This document shows, piece by piece, positions 12,592 through 24,076 of a stretch of 64,000 nt of DNA. Under the pieces are notes generated by a model. The model was not told the origin of the DNA, did not search any database, and saw only the letters and a list, made by a program, of their open reading frames with translations. The number at the start of each line of letters is the position of its first letter. The first letter of the stretch is position 1. Made by a program: the position numbers and the translations under genes. Origin of the DNA: Oopsacas minuta (taxonomy: Eukaryota; Porifera; Hexactinellida; Lyssacinosida; Leucopsacidae). The stretch lies in NCBI GenBank assembly GCA_024704765.1, contig JAKMXF010000351.1, forward strand, positions 1-64,000, given 5' to 3'.

Positions 12592-12707
12592 AGGGCTACT
12601 ACGGTTAAACCGGATCACTTAACAATCCGTGCCCCTAGGCCATATCAACGCATGAAAATTTTTGGTTATTTCAAAATACAAAATGTGATGTGTATGATAA
12701 ATGGAAA

Positions 12708-12730
12708 TAGATATATATATATATACATAT
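12708..12730. repeat. (AT)n microsatellite
   Basis: Short AT run in the 3' flank of ALG14. Confidence 0.8.
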
Positions 12731-12752
12731 AATTTCCTGGGTAATGCTGAGT

Positions 12753-13373
12753 TTAAAATATTCTACCGGCATATTTAACTTTTGGATAATTAGTAGTCAG
12801 TTCATTCCACTGAACTAAGAAATGATCCGCTAGTGGGTATAAAATTCTTCCTGAGAGAGAAAGGGAAGTAACACGACATATACTTTCAATATACACTACA
12901 TGTATATAGATGAAGAATAGATTTCTAAGCAATACAGCGGACAAGCAAAGGGGCACACATGTTCCAGGGCCATTAGATATGATAATTTGAGGTCGAATAC
13001 GCAAAAGTAGGATCATTCCAAAGAATACAGAAGGGAGCGTATAAAATATAGAGGTTCCGTAGCTCTGACCAACTTCTCGAACACGTGGAACCCGTACAAT
13101 GTTAAATATATTACCAAAATAATCTTGCAATTTACACACACTCAAATTATCCATTTGCGAAACTACATAGGTACGAGGAGAATAATACATCAAGTCAAGG
13201 GTTGATAGAATCTTGATCATTTCTGTAGTGTGCCCTCCAGATCCTAGTATAATTAGCGTTGAAAGTGAAGAAACGTGTCGAAAAGGAAAACGTGAAATAG
13301 AAAACCATTTGTATAATTGTATAAAAACAAAATAACATGAAATTATCGTAATTACAAAAACAATAGGTGCCAT
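12753..13373 (-). CDS. ALG14: ALG14, UDP-GlcNAc transferase membrane subunit
   Basis: Intact 206-codon ORF, close to the usual ALG14 length, with no intron. Known role: ALG14 anchors the catalytic subunit ALG13 to the cytosolic face of the ER, and together they add the second GlcNAc to dolichol-PP-GlcNAc in N-glycan assembly. Visible support: an N-terminal membrane anchor (about residues 3-22, MAPIVFVITIISCYFVFI), then a Rossmann-type half with LIILGSGGHTTEMIKIL (about 40-56), the ALG14 signature ISNGPGTCVPLCLSA (about 133-147), and VVYIESICRVTSLSLSGRIL followed by LADHFLVQW and a C-terminal YAGRIF. The start is the first Met of the frame and places the anchor at the N terminus. The gene stands alone among transposon relics; no operon-like or co-oriented neighbour is apparent. 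A partner ALG13 gene is not in this window. Confidence 0.97.
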   Translation of the reverse strand: MAPIVFVITIISCYFVFIQLYKWFSISRFPFRHVSSLSTLIILGSGGHTTEMIKILSTLDLMYYSPRTYVVSQMDNLSVCKLQDYFGNIFNIVRVPRVREVGQSYGTSIFYTLPSVFFGMILLLRIRPQIIISNGPGTCVPLCLSAVLLRNLFFIYIHVVYIESICRVTSLSLSGRILYPLADHFLVQWNELTTNYPKVKYAGRIF

Positions 13374-13773
13374 CTAATTTATAAAGGAGACAGTTAAATC
13401 TTGAAAATATCTCAATGGGTTTAATGTGCATGGAAGTGAAAAGGAAACAATCATTACAGTCAGGTACACATCATATGGAAATTCATCGCAGCAAAAAAGC
13501 TCTTTCAATAAAATGATAATAGAAGAGTATCAATAAATTATACTTCCAGGGGCGTAGGCAGGGGGTGATAAGGCGGGTTGCGTGCACCCCATTTTAATTC
13601 AATTACTTACTGATTATGTGGGACACATTATTTGCTTTTCATTCAATGGATCCAGGGGACATTGGAGGTTGAAACCTAAACCCCTTTGAATTCAAATAAC
13701 TTTGATATCCAAATACAATACATCCTAGCAAATCCAAACACCACTATTCCAATTGCAAAATAATTCGTTCTGA

Positions 13774-14064
13774 CTATTGAAATGAAATTATTCGGATTTT
13801 AGCGATATGCATTGCCATAAGGGAACATTTTTGAAGGTGTGCAAAAGATAAAAGGCTGCCAACATGCGTAATATAAAATATGTTTTGTCCACAGTATAAT
13901 GTGATACAATAACAGTGGATCTTTCTAATTTCCTCCTGCGGGCCATGAGAGTCGACTCGGACAATTAGAGAACCGTGTGTACAACTACAGAAGTCGAAGT
14001 GAATTACGAATAGTATGAAGAAGTGAACAATTACAGAGAACCAACTGTATTTACTAACGAGCAT
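13774..14064 (-). CDS. possible small secreted-protein ORF
   Basis: A 96-codon ORF whose first roughly 27 residues look like a signal peptide (MLVSKYSWF, then hydrophobic VIVHFFILFVIHF, then a small-residue/Cys stretch). The rest has several Cys but no recognised domain. It could be a first exon, a tiny secreted protein or chance. It lies about 400 bp upstream of ALG14 on the same strand. Confidence 0.15.
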   Translation of the reverse strand: MLVSKYSWFSVIVHFFILFVIHFDFCSCTHGSLIVRVDSHGPQEEIRKIHCYCITLYCGQNIFYITHVGSLLSFAHLQKCSLMAMHIAKIRIISFQ

Positions 14065-14467
14065 TTTAGGCTTGGTAAAAATTGGATAACATGTTACTCT
14101 GTTCGGATAAGCGAGGCGTACTGTACATTGACGATTAGTGTATAGTTGTTCCAGGTACTAAAATTACCTAATAGTAGTGCACAATGGGGACAAATAGGTT
14201 CTTTAGTGGAAATATACATGTATATAATATAAACAAGGGGATTTTGAGGAAATTTCTAGCTTCCAGTGTGAAATTGCACCCTAATCAATTTCAGTATACA
14301 AAAATAAGTTATGAAACGATGTACTTATTCAAAAACTATCAATTCCAATCAATACCTAGCCACTTGGGCTGAAAGAAAGGGAAATAATTCATTGTTGGTA
14401 TAAATAATCCATTGTTAACACTTTCAAGACAAAATATTTAGTCTATCTTCTACTATCAGAAAAAGAG

Positions 14468-14514
14468 CGTTAATAATAACAACACTCAAAGTTTAAGTCC
14501 TGTTATTATTAACG
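14468..14514. repeat. hairpin with perfect 13-bp stem
   Basis: CGTTAATAATAAC at 14468-14480 is the exact complement of GTTATTATTAACG at 14502-14514, separated by a 21-base loop. May be a MITE remnant or chance in AT-rich DNA. Confidence 0.6.
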
Positions 14515-16681
14515 TCATATTTCTAATAATTTAAGATCTGGGGGCGATTATAAAATATTGACACCTATAGTTCTAAAATTTGCCATATATGGAGATGTAC
14601 ATGTATTGTATATATCCATAGTAAATGTGTACAAAAATTATTATCCATTCCAATTTATGGGAGTATATGAAACAATAGAACTTCTTTGCCCCTTATCCTG
14701 ATATCGTTGAAGTGTTCAAGATATGTTGACACCTATCGTTGCAATTAGGCATATATTTCCCTTTACATCAAGGCAATGAATAAGTAATATTTAAGAATAT
14801 ATAGAATTTGGAAAATCTGAATATTTTCTGAAATACTAGTTTGGTGACACTTCTGCATAACTTCTGTTCTTTAGGATGTTTCGGAAAAAACATTTTTTAT
14901 GTAATATGTAATATAATCACTTTGGGTGAAGTTGGTGAGGTCTAAACTACTATATTTCTTTGATTGTACCAACAAAGTATAGAATTTAATGTCATTAACA
15001 GTTCACTATACGAGACGGCACAACAAATTTCAGTATAAAATATCTTGCAGACAGCGAAAAATCTTTTGAGTAAAAGTCAAGTTTAGTTGGTTCGAAATTA
15101 GAAACTAAACCAATATGACTGCGTTCAAAACGTTAATTTGATACTTCAGTGTACATGTTTCAGGACCTTTAATAGAAGTTCTGCCTACTAAGCGACAATG
15201 CCTAAAAATGGAACAATGTTAATAGAGCTATTATGATAAATGGCAGAACAAAATTCTGAGGAACAGACTAACATTCCTTACAATTACAACTTTAGGTATG
15301 AGCGCGCCTCGCTTGATCGCGCTATGCGGTTGCAAACAATTCGTGTCCACACTCGGGGATAAGGCCCTCGAGTACATAAACCCATGATTTTAACCGAAGC
15401 AAACATGGTAGTGCCATGATCATTACTTTATGTCCCCAAAGATGAAAAATATTTATGATTTGTTGTTTACAATATTATATTTGGACTCAGCATATTAGAT
15501 TACCCTAATAAAGCCGTCGAAAATATCAATCTACTAAGAATTTGAAATTTGCTTGCATTTTGTACCAAAAGTAAACAAATATTCACAAAATGTGGCTTAC
15601 AATATCATATTTGTATTCAGCATACTCGAATACCTCAGAATAACCTTGAAAGCATGTTTCTAACAAATTTTGACGTTTGTATACTTTGTACTCATAAAAA
15701 CAACAATAAATTTACTTGTAATAAATCCAAAAGTGTGAAAGTCGGATTCAGGATCTTCGATATATTTAGTGTACTTTTATTGAATTGTATTCACTTCCTA
15801 GATAAACACCATAGATTCATAGTTATGCCACTATCCCAAAATTGCTTACCATATATCTTTTCCTTGATAACGGACAACAAACAGACAACATTTGAGATTG
15901 AATACTATACATTATCAGTATTCGGCTACGCAGCTATTCATGAATACGTACTGATAATTTTTGAACGATGAAAACCATGATAATATATATATTCCTGAAA
16001 AATTGGAAAATGGTAGATTAGCTTAAGCCAGTATATGCACTCAATTTTCAATTGCATAACCCAAATCGGCTAAATTATGCACCTTTAAACATTTTAGGGA
16101 AATTTCTAAGCCATAATTTTGAAAATTTTCGAGGAAATTTTTCAAAATATACATACAACTGCCTATGTGCGCACAAATATTAGATAAAATCTTAGGAAAA
16201 CCATTGGTGTGGAGAGATATAGAGTCATTAGGGCTTTCTACTGAAACTCAATCTAAACCTTCAGCATTCAAACGGGTCGAGTTATGAGCGTTTGGAGTTG
16301 CTAATCAGCAAATATTTTTCTGTCACATAAATTCAAACCGTCGGCAAGTTTCGAAGCTACAAGTTCAGACTGAAATCCAGCAGAAATCCCTAGTAATCCT
16401 CCATTTCTCTATACCATTGGCTTTACAATATTAATACATTCGTTTCACTATAATTATAAGCAGTGTTATTATATGAATAATTCACTGCCTCAAAACCGAA
16501 ATCTTGCCTGTAAATAATTGAAATATAGCTCACAACTTATATATTAGCTTTGAACGAACTAACAGAGTTCAAAATAGCATAAGAACAGTATTTTTCTGTA
16601 TTATGGGAAGAATTACTTTTCTAGTATAAATACCCGCTTATGACTTTGATTCTATAGGCATCATTTGGTCCCTATTTAGTA

Positions 16682-17220
16682 CAGTGGAAGCAACTTAATC
16701 GGGACAACTCGGGAGTCAATGTTTTGTCCCGATTACCCGATTATGATATATTCAAGAACTCAAAACTAGGTTTCAAGTTTTCAGTTCATAACCAGAAATA
16801 TCTTATTACACTAATACTAAATCTTGATTAATATAGCGAGTAGCAAAAGTTAATAATCTTGGTTTGTAAATTGAAATCGAATCGGCGTTGTATTGTTATG
16901 GTTGTAGAATATTAAAATTCCCAGTGTTACAAACAAATCATATTACAATGATTCTGAATAAATATGCAATTGTTTAATTGGGATAAAATCCCAATTAAAC
17001 GAATATAATTTTCATATTCGTTAAATCAGGATAAGAATTCCCGATTAATCAATTATGGACTTTCAAATAATCGGTTAATCGGGATAAAAAATCACGATTA
17101 ACCTATTCGATGTCCCAATTATCCGATGATTATTCTATGTAAAAAATCTGTTCCCAAACCTTTGTCCCGTTTAAGCGGATATCCCGATTATCTGAGTCCC
17201 GATTAAGCAGCTTCCACCCT
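16682..17220. mobile_element. Tigger/pogo-type MITE
   Basis: About 539 bp. Left end CAGTGGAAGCAACTTAATCG; right end, read on the other strand, is a near match starting from ..GGTGGAAGCTGCTTAATCGG. TA precedes the left end. The interior repeats the CCCGATTA / TAATCGGG motif many times, as in solo-TIR-derived non-autonomous elements. No ORF. Confidence 0.8.
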
Positions 17221-17255
17221 ATAATTACTAAATCTATATTATGGAATTTCAATGA

Positions 17256-17256
<1 letters not shown>

Positions 17257-17291
<35 letters not shown>

Positions 17292-17299
17292 TTGTTCGT
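17257..17299. repeat. (TGTC)n / (TTTG)n microsatellite
   Basis: TGTC units to about 17284, then TTTG-like units. Confidence 0.95.
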
Positions 17300-17589
17300 T
17301 GTCAAGGAAAAGATTAACGGTGTGCAATATTGAAATTGTCGCAACTATGATTAATCGTGTTAATCAAGGAGGTAAAAAATTCAATTAAACTTCACTAAAA
17401 TATATCGAACATGATGAATCGGATTTCACACTTTTGGATGAATCATATGTAAATTAACATTGACAAGTATTACAATTGGCATTCAAAAAGTTCCCAACCA
17501 ATCATATATATTTTGTAACTAAACAGAATACCAAGCTCTGTCTAAGTTCACATATTCTCGAAATAATCACCTTTATTATCTAGGATCGT

Positions 17590-18030
17590 TTTATACGAGC
17601 CAATCAGTCGAATAATTCATATTTATTGTATGCAGGTGGGATGGGGTCAGGTGAGTAGGGTGGATCTTCTACCTCGCTGACTCTCATTCTTTCCAGTTCA
17701 GACTTTACCAGCATGGTATTGCATGATGTATAGAATCGTGCTATAATCTCAAACCCGCACGCACTACTTTGGTATCCGCTCACAATAGTGTTTGTAAACC
17801 GTATATAAATATCTATTGACACAAAAGTCTCCAACTACCTCCTTGAAATTATTATGTGGGAAACCGACAAAAGGTTCCACTCAATATGTGCATCAAACAT
17901 ATTGTGTAGAACCTTATGATCCCTGAAATCAAGCCTCTAGTCAACTGGAAGCACTCCCCTTTTAAGCACCATACCAAATATATTTCCTTGGATAGCTGTT
18001 CATCGTATCGTTTCCAGGTTTCATCACCAG
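17590..18030 (-). pseudogene. mariner DD34D transposase relic
   Basis: Minus-strand pieces: CTGDETWKRYDEQLSKE near 18025-17985 (first catalytic block, normally VTGDE.W..YD) and, nearer the C terminus, EVEDPPYSPDPIPPAYNKYE at about 17660-17605 (normally HPPYSPDLAPSDY). This PPYSPD..P.DY form is typical of classical mariners, not of the DD37D copies elsewhere here. The terminal D of the motif is lost. The N-terminal half is missing because a TIR-like sequence interrupts it at 18033. Confidence 0.6.
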
Positions 18031-18032
18031 TA

Positions 18033-18125
18033 CAGTAAACATTGGATTTAACGACACCCGTTTGGGCAGTCAAAAAAGGTCGCTATTTCCGATTTGTCGC
18101 TAAATCCGAAGAAGCTTTGAATATG
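18033..18125. repeat. MITE terminus inserted in the mariner relic
   Basis: Starts at a TA with CAGTAAACATTGGATTTAAC, which closely matches the complement of the sequence ending at 24287 (CAGTAAACATTGAGTTTAAC). Two unrelated places sharing a TA-bounded CAG-starting end indicate a repeat family. The opposite end of this copy was not found. Confidence 0.6.
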
Positions 18126-18179
18126 CATTATATACCTGATAACACTCAAATTTATCCATGTCAAACGATGTAGTATACG

Positions 18180-18270
18180 AGGGGCTCTCAATGGGGCGCT
18201 GCCGCGCCCCCAGAGGGTGTTCGGAGAGCCCAAGTGGGCGATAGGTTCCAAAGGGCGAGGTGAGGGCGTG
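18180..18270. other. GC-rich island of unknown nature
   Basis: A roughly 90-bp GC-rich patch (CTGCCGCGCCCCCAGAGGG region) in otherwise AT-rich DNA. No tRNA fold or ORF recognised. Confidence 0.4.
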
Positions 18271-18739
18271 CTGGGAGAATATTTGAAATCATAAATATTG
18301 TCTAAATTTTGATAAATTATTTAATTTTATCAAGAGAGGGTTATATATAGTATAGTATTACATGAATAAACGATCCAGTTTTTCGATAGTCAAGCCAGTC
18401 AATTACTAAGGCACTTGTTTGAAATCAAAATACCGTGACTGTCATAAACAAATAATAATGAGTACTTAGCACAATGAAATTCAAACAGGATTCATATTAT
18501 AAATGCATCATTAGTGTCATAAATGACCAATAACAAACTCCTCCCGTCATTGATACTATTCGAATTAGTGTAAATAGGATTGGAGGAATATTGGAAATTC
18601 GAAATTGCCACTATATCTCAATTATAATTAATCACAAACTATATCATATTGCAAAATAGATAAATGGCTATTTCTGGTGAAAAGTAATGTCAACGATATT
18701 CCGTCGATTATTTGCGGTATGGCTTTATCCCTTCACCAT

Positions 18740-19720
18740 CTATTTGTCAACTTCCTATGTGTCTGATTTGCGAACATGTTTTTCCAATGAAGCAATGAAA
18801 CCATCACGATTGAAAGAACATTTTTCGATAAAACATCCTGACTATAGCAACAAAGACATTGCTTTTTTGAAAATTTAAATGCTAAAATAGTGAAACGAAA
18901 TACCCTTTCTAACATGTCCAAGAAAGGAATACTAAAACAAAGACGGAATGTTAGCGCCATACAATATTTCCAATTTAATTGCAAAAGATGGGAAACCATA
19001 TAGTATTGGCGAGACACTCATTCTTCCTGCTATTTCAGAAGTTATCTCAACTGTGATGAACCAGAATGCCGCCGAGATTCTTAGATCCATCCCATTAAGT
19101 ACTGATACAGTTGCTAGGAGAATTGACGAGATGGCAAATGATGTGAAAACTCAGTTAATTCACATAGTCCAAACTACAGAATTTAGCCTACAATTAGACG
19201 AGTCAACTCTCTGTGACAATGAAGCACTATTACTAGGATACGCACGCTTTACAAAGACGGAGCAACATCAGAAGAGTTTCTATTTGCCAAATCACTAGTG
19301 ATCGATACGAGGGGAGAATCCATATTTAAAGTGGTTCAATCATTTTTTGAACACCACGAAATACCCTTGTCGAACATTATCGCATCCTCAAGGATGATGC
19401 TCTTTAAACGATTGGTTGCTATCGTGGAAGGCAGTTCCTAGCGTATTTTCCATACATTGTGTGATACACCGTCAACAATTGGTAACCAAGAAGCTTAGTG
19501 TTCAGCTAAATTCATCACTACAAGTAGTCATCAGTGCAATTAACAGTATCAAAACACGTGAACTAAAAGATCTTCTTTCTCGACAGCTTTGCCATGAGAA
19601 TGATGGACATTTCGAACAACTTCTCCTTCACACAGAAGTCCGATGGTTGCACAGTGGGCTATTATTGCGAATTACTAGTATTAGGGTTTTACGCGTTCAA
19701 TTTTAGAGATAGGCTTATAA
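18740..19720 (+). pseudogene. hAT transposase relic (ZBED5-like)
   Basis: Successive forward ORFs align with the ZBED5/FAM200 class of hAT proteins. Pieces are CFSNEAMKPSRLKEHF (BED finger remnant, about 18770), the 116-codon ORF at 18948 containing DGKPYSIGETLILPAISEVI, then IPLSTDTVARRIDEMANDV and FSLQLDESTLCDNEALLLGY, and the 96-codon ORF at 19416 containing CVIHRQQLVTKKLS and LLLHTEVRWLHSGLLLRITS. At least three frameshifts or stops separate them, and the C-terminal dimerisation domain is absent. The next gene on the opposite strand (RAG1-like) begins within 300 bp. Confidence 0.88.
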
Positions 19721-20015
19721 AATACATTATTACTGTATAGTAAGTCGACTATTGCGGTTCTTTAGTTGATTTCAATTTTGTTGTATCACATCAGATTTTC
19801 AATATATGACGTAATCGTAATTACGATATACAGTAATACAGAAATCTAGATATTCACTAAACTGAGTTTTTATTAGAAGAAATAGAATATGAATATATAA
19901 TGGCTATGGTAACTGAAGAATAACTAACATACGAATATCTTACTGATGAATTAATGTTAAATGCAAGAAGAGTTCATCTATGGAATTTTGAAGGAGAGAA
20001 TCTCCATTATCAATA

Positions 20016-22079
20016 TTATTTGTAACGTTCATTCAGAATTGGACAACCATAGATGTAGAGCCTCATTGCAACATCACTTAACCCACTTAGAAAAACTGAT
20101 TTCCTGCTCAAATGTGTTGAGAACTCTCGGATCAACTTATGTCCTTGTTCTAACCCTTTTTCAGAAAGACTACACAATCCTACCCTCTAATTTCTCTCAA
20201 TAAACTGATGGGCATGAGCCAAGAATTTGTGGAGTATTGCTAATAGATACCCAGGGAAAGGCTTGTAAGATTAGTATGTAGGTTTCTTGACTTAACACAC
20301 GAAATCTGTCTACATCGACAACTTCATTACTATAGCAACTCTGAGTAATGCAGATAGATTCCTGTGAATCTCTGTCAGAGCATCTCTATACACATTTGGT
20401 ACAAACGATAAAGCAATCCTAAAACACGGTTTTTTATATGAAAAAAATGTTCTTGCCATGTTGCCAGTGCTTGTGTTTCCACTTCCTCCTGGTTGGTCGA
20501 ATAATAAGTTCGTAAGCTCATGGATACGCTTGCATACTAAACCTCGATAATCTCGCACCATTTGATCTTCAGTCCACTTGGACTTTCCTGCTGCAATTCG
20601 GTAGATGAGGTTCAAAAACCAATCTACAATCCTTAGGTAAGAATGTAAAGGTGCTGCAGGAAATATATCAATGCCACTTGCAGATTCGTGTGTAATCCCA
20701 CACCGCTCCTTTGTATTGTAGCTCATCAGCTCTTTTCCATCAGAGGTTAATTGACGGATTGTCTCTTTGATATCCTCTATCGAACAATCTAAAGGAAACC
20801 CGCAAACCACTTTCGTAATGCTATTGATATCACTTCGGGTTGCTTTGCAGGCAATACATGGCGCTCCTCCTTTATCTGTCATTGTTGCTAAGGTTTTTCC
20901 GTCAAACATTGAAGCTTTGACTTCTACTTTAACATGGCCATTTAGGTGATCAAAACCATCCTCATTTAGTGAAACAATTTCAGGGTTTAGTAACTTGCTC
21001 AATTCTATCACAGTGTCAATAGTCTCCTTTTGGCTAATAAGTGCAACTGGTTGGTTGGAAAAACAGGAGTTAGGATGCCTATTTTCCCACAGAACATTCC
21101 CGAATCGATCTATTACCTGAAGGGGTGAAACCATGAAGACAATATAATTTGATTGGTCTATATTCAAGTCTGACAATAACCCAGGAGAGGAATGAGATCC
21201 AGAAGCATCCAGTCCATGCTTGATTTTGAGTGTTAATGGATAGAAGTGTGGTGCAGGAAAATTTAGCAAACATTCTTTTAACAACCGGTCAAAGAGAGAA
21301 ATTACATGTGATGAGTAAGATATATAGACCCCTATAGGATTGGAAACATTTGGATACCAGTCGAATGTTGGAACAATTGATTTTCTAATTTCACTAATTT
21401 TTTCCCAAGTTGCCAAAACGAGGCCTTCTGATTGGAGATAATATTTAAGATCTCTCCCTTTTCCTTTTCCCAGCTTAAGTTGCTATGCTAAGAATGTTGA
21501 TTTTTCTGGTGAAACTATGTTACTGAGGGTTGGTGTCGATTCTTCGTTATAGATTTTCCAAGCGATATTTGCGATGCCTTTAAAACCAATTTGTTCTACA
21601 GCTACAATATACAGGAGGAGAGCAACGTAGCGAATGACAGAAATATTTTCAAGTTGTGCTAACTGACGGATGGAAGTAAGTATCCCAGTCTGATCAAGCC
21701 TTATCTTCTTTGAACGAACTTGAATGTCATCAATTGATTTTCTCCTCTCTACATTTGGAACCAATATAGGACCGCTTTCTACATCACAGCCTGAAACAGA
21801 AAGGGATGATTGGGTACTCTTAGGTTTAACAAGCATCCATGGAATACTTGCACTCCACCATTCACCATCTAAGCTCTCAATAGATTTCTTACTCTTTCTG
21901 AAATTATGTGATACTTTAGACATTAGAGAGTATACAGAATGTCTCTTGTCTTCCTCGAGATTTAGTATACGCACCACTTCATCTGTTGCTTGATTGATAT
22001 CATAGTCGTGAACCTTTGATATGATAGCCAAGTCAAGACGTGTTTTCGGGCTTTCAGATACTATTGTTGCTTCAGCCAT
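20016..22079 (-). pseudogene. RAG1/Transib-like DDE transposase, copy 1
   Basis: Reads from MAEATIVSESPKTRL (22079) to a TAA at 20016-20018, about 688 codons, the size of Transib transposases rather than full RAG1. A single in-frame TAG (21483-21485) splits the N-terminal region from the core; frames are the same on both sides. The core has KHGLDASGSH (Asp codon 21207-21209), PNSCFSNQPVALISQKET, SMFDGKT (Asp codon 20901-20903), GGAPCIACKATR (zinc C-x2-C), LHSYLRIVDWFLN and GNMARTFF. After a TAG at 20310 and two frame changes come VDRFRVLSQETY, LHKFLAHAHQFIERN (zinc H-x4-H, 20214-20231), a TAG at 20187, and LSEKGLEQGHKLIREF (Glu codon 20148-20150). The order and spacing of these motifs follow RAG1 D600, D708, CxxC, H-x4-H and E962. 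Termini were not found. Inactive as it stands. Confidence 0.85.
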
Positions 22080-22820
22080 CTTTAAATTGATAATTAGAGG
22101 TTTAATAGGTTATCAAATTAATGAACTTGTATGCTAACTCGTAATATGCAGTATATATAAATAATTATTACGTTATATTGGTGTAAAATTACCATGTAAT
22201 TACATTACATTGTACCATAGCAACGTAGAAGTGAGAATAGAATTTGACAATATTTAATATGTTGCGCAATGAAGCGGTATTTGTACTTTAAATATAATGT
22301 TTATATTACTTGATAAGAATACATACTAAAAATTCAGGGTGAAACTAGTGGAAACAAATTTTGTTGCCAACAAGATGGCTTATGGCCGAGAGAAATTTCT
22401 ACAAAATTTTCATAGTATTGTATACGTAATATCTGATTAATCTTTTCGCTCCTGAAGAAATTCAACGATAGATTCAAATTTAGCGCACTCACTTTGCTTG
22501 GAAAGCATGTAAATGAACAATAGTATGCATCATAAATTCTACAGATTACTGAAATAGCTTCAAGCATTTATATAATGGATGTATAAACATAGAATACAGC
22601 AATGAAGTCCTACATTTGATTGACCACAAAAATAGAAATACTTAACTGTTTCATCTGATACTTTACATATAGCTTGTTGAATATATCTAGAATCTAATTC
22701 AAAATTCAAAATGGTATAAATTGAAGGTAAGAATTTGGGCCTAATGTACCCTAGTAGCCCACTGTGTGGTTGTCAAAGGGAAACTTATTAAAACGGTCAT
22801 GAATTATTTGATACCATAGT
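22080..22820. other. no gene seen
   Basis: Upstream flank of the RAG1/Transib-like gene. I looked for CACWRTG-type termini and a 5-bp duplication and found none that convince. Confidence 0.5.
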
Positions 22821-22849
22821 CCAGTTTCTGGATGGCTTTAATCCCTAAC

Positions 22850-23739
22850 TATCCGATGAAATCAAAATAAGAAAGCACGATATCGCTTATCTTGATGGCA
22901 TTTTGATAAGTTGAATTCGTTAAATCTACAACAGCAAGGCCAGGATGTAACTTGATCAAACGAAGTCTCTCGTTGTAGCTTTCATAAGTAAACTAGCTTT
23001 GTATAAGCAGAATATTTGTCGCAGAGACTTTTACCAGTTCCCTTCTCTGCAAGCAGTTCCTGATATAACTGATGTTCAACTAAGTACATATGCTTTGCAT
23101 CTCGAATCAATGAGTGAAGATATGTAAATCCGATTTAAGGACTTAACCCAGCTGATCGTACCAGATTGGGTAATGAACCTATTATATGTAGACCCACAGA
23201 TGGTAGAGTTAGAAATTCAAGAACAACTAGCTGACCTCCAAGCAGATATCGAAGCTCTAATAGAAATTAATCAACTTGGTTATTCGAGCTTTTAGGGTGT
23301 AAACGAAGAATATTTTGCGTATGCCGTTATTATGGCAGAGGATGAAGCTTCTAATTGTTGCATTTCCTACTTCCTACTTAGTTGAGAAGGGCTTTAGCGG
23401 AGTAACAAGGCTATATACCAAACAGCGAAATAGATTGCGGCACACGAAATCAGGCGATCTACGTTTAATGTTAACTAAACTTGAATCAGGTGTGGCAAAC
23501 TTGCAGGTAAGCACCAATGTCAGGGATCCCAATAATCAGGAACATCAGACATAATAATAAAAAACTGTTAATGAACTTTGATCTTCTATACACTATCATA
23601 ACTGATAATACTTTTACAAAGTAACGAATGTGTGGTCTAAATTTGTTGTAGTATGTTTAGTTAGTATTACGAGAAGGGGGCGCTGGAAAAATTTAAACTG
23701 CTTAAGTAGACAGTAAGTGGAAAAGGTTGAGAAACACTG
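22850..23739 (+). pseudogene. hAT transposase relic, C-terminal half, with right TIR
   Basis: Forward fragments: HLNSLNLQQQGQDVNLIK near 22910-22970 (normally HLN.LN.QLQGK), VPDWVMNLLYVDPQMVELEI near 23160-23225, and the 79-codon ORF at 23315 with VAFPTSYLVEKGFSGVTRLY and KQRNRLRHTKSGDLRLMLTK, the hAT C-terminal dimerisation region of ZBED5-like proteins. The element ends at 23739 with GGAAAAGGTTGAGAAACACT followed by G, whose complement begins CAGTGTTTCTCAACC, a hAT terminus. The N-terminal half is missing. Confidence 0.85.
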
Positions 23740-24076
23740 TAGTATACTATGTTGTTCTATTATCATCATCATAATGTCATAAACATGATTAGTTTGACTT
23801 GAAAAGCTGAGTCGATTGCAGCAGGCCTCAATAACTACTGACTTTCTACCAATAAGTTTGCAGTTCGCTGACAAACTGAATCTGTTTCTCCGCACGAATC
23901 CATGACGATGAAATTTTAGCATTATCTTGTACGTACAATAGCTTCAAATTTGCATTTCGTAAGAAGCCAGGTGCTGTTGATTCAAAACAGGGGAGATTTT
24001 AATTGGTTTATAATTGAATTAATTATTTCAATCTGAATAATTTACTAATTACTACACTTTTCTGAAGTCCATGGTA

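Larger units (their letters stand above)
13374..16681. other. no supported gene; AT-rich spacer
   Basis: Several short ORFs occur here but none matches a family I know. The ORF at 15549-15971 (140 codons) shows no domain, low-complexity AT-driven composition and no neighbours of interest. The only structure that stands out is the hairpin at 14468-14514. Confidence 0.5.

Noticed and set aside
13195-13431. 78-codon ORF on the minus strand overlapping ALG14
   Set aside because: Out-of-frame shadow of the ALG14 N-terminal region.
13547-13700. CAGGGGCGTAGGCAGGGGG, resembling a hAT-type MITE end
   Set aside because: I found no matching opposite end or 8-bp duplication; too short to claim.
15549-15971. 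140-codon open reading frame on the plus strand
   Set aside because: No domain, signal or coding-like composition that I can recognise; ORFs of this size arise by chance in AT-rich DNA now and then.
18180-18270. GC-rich patch as a possible RNA gene
   Set aside because: No tRNA, snRNA or rRNA features that I can recognise.
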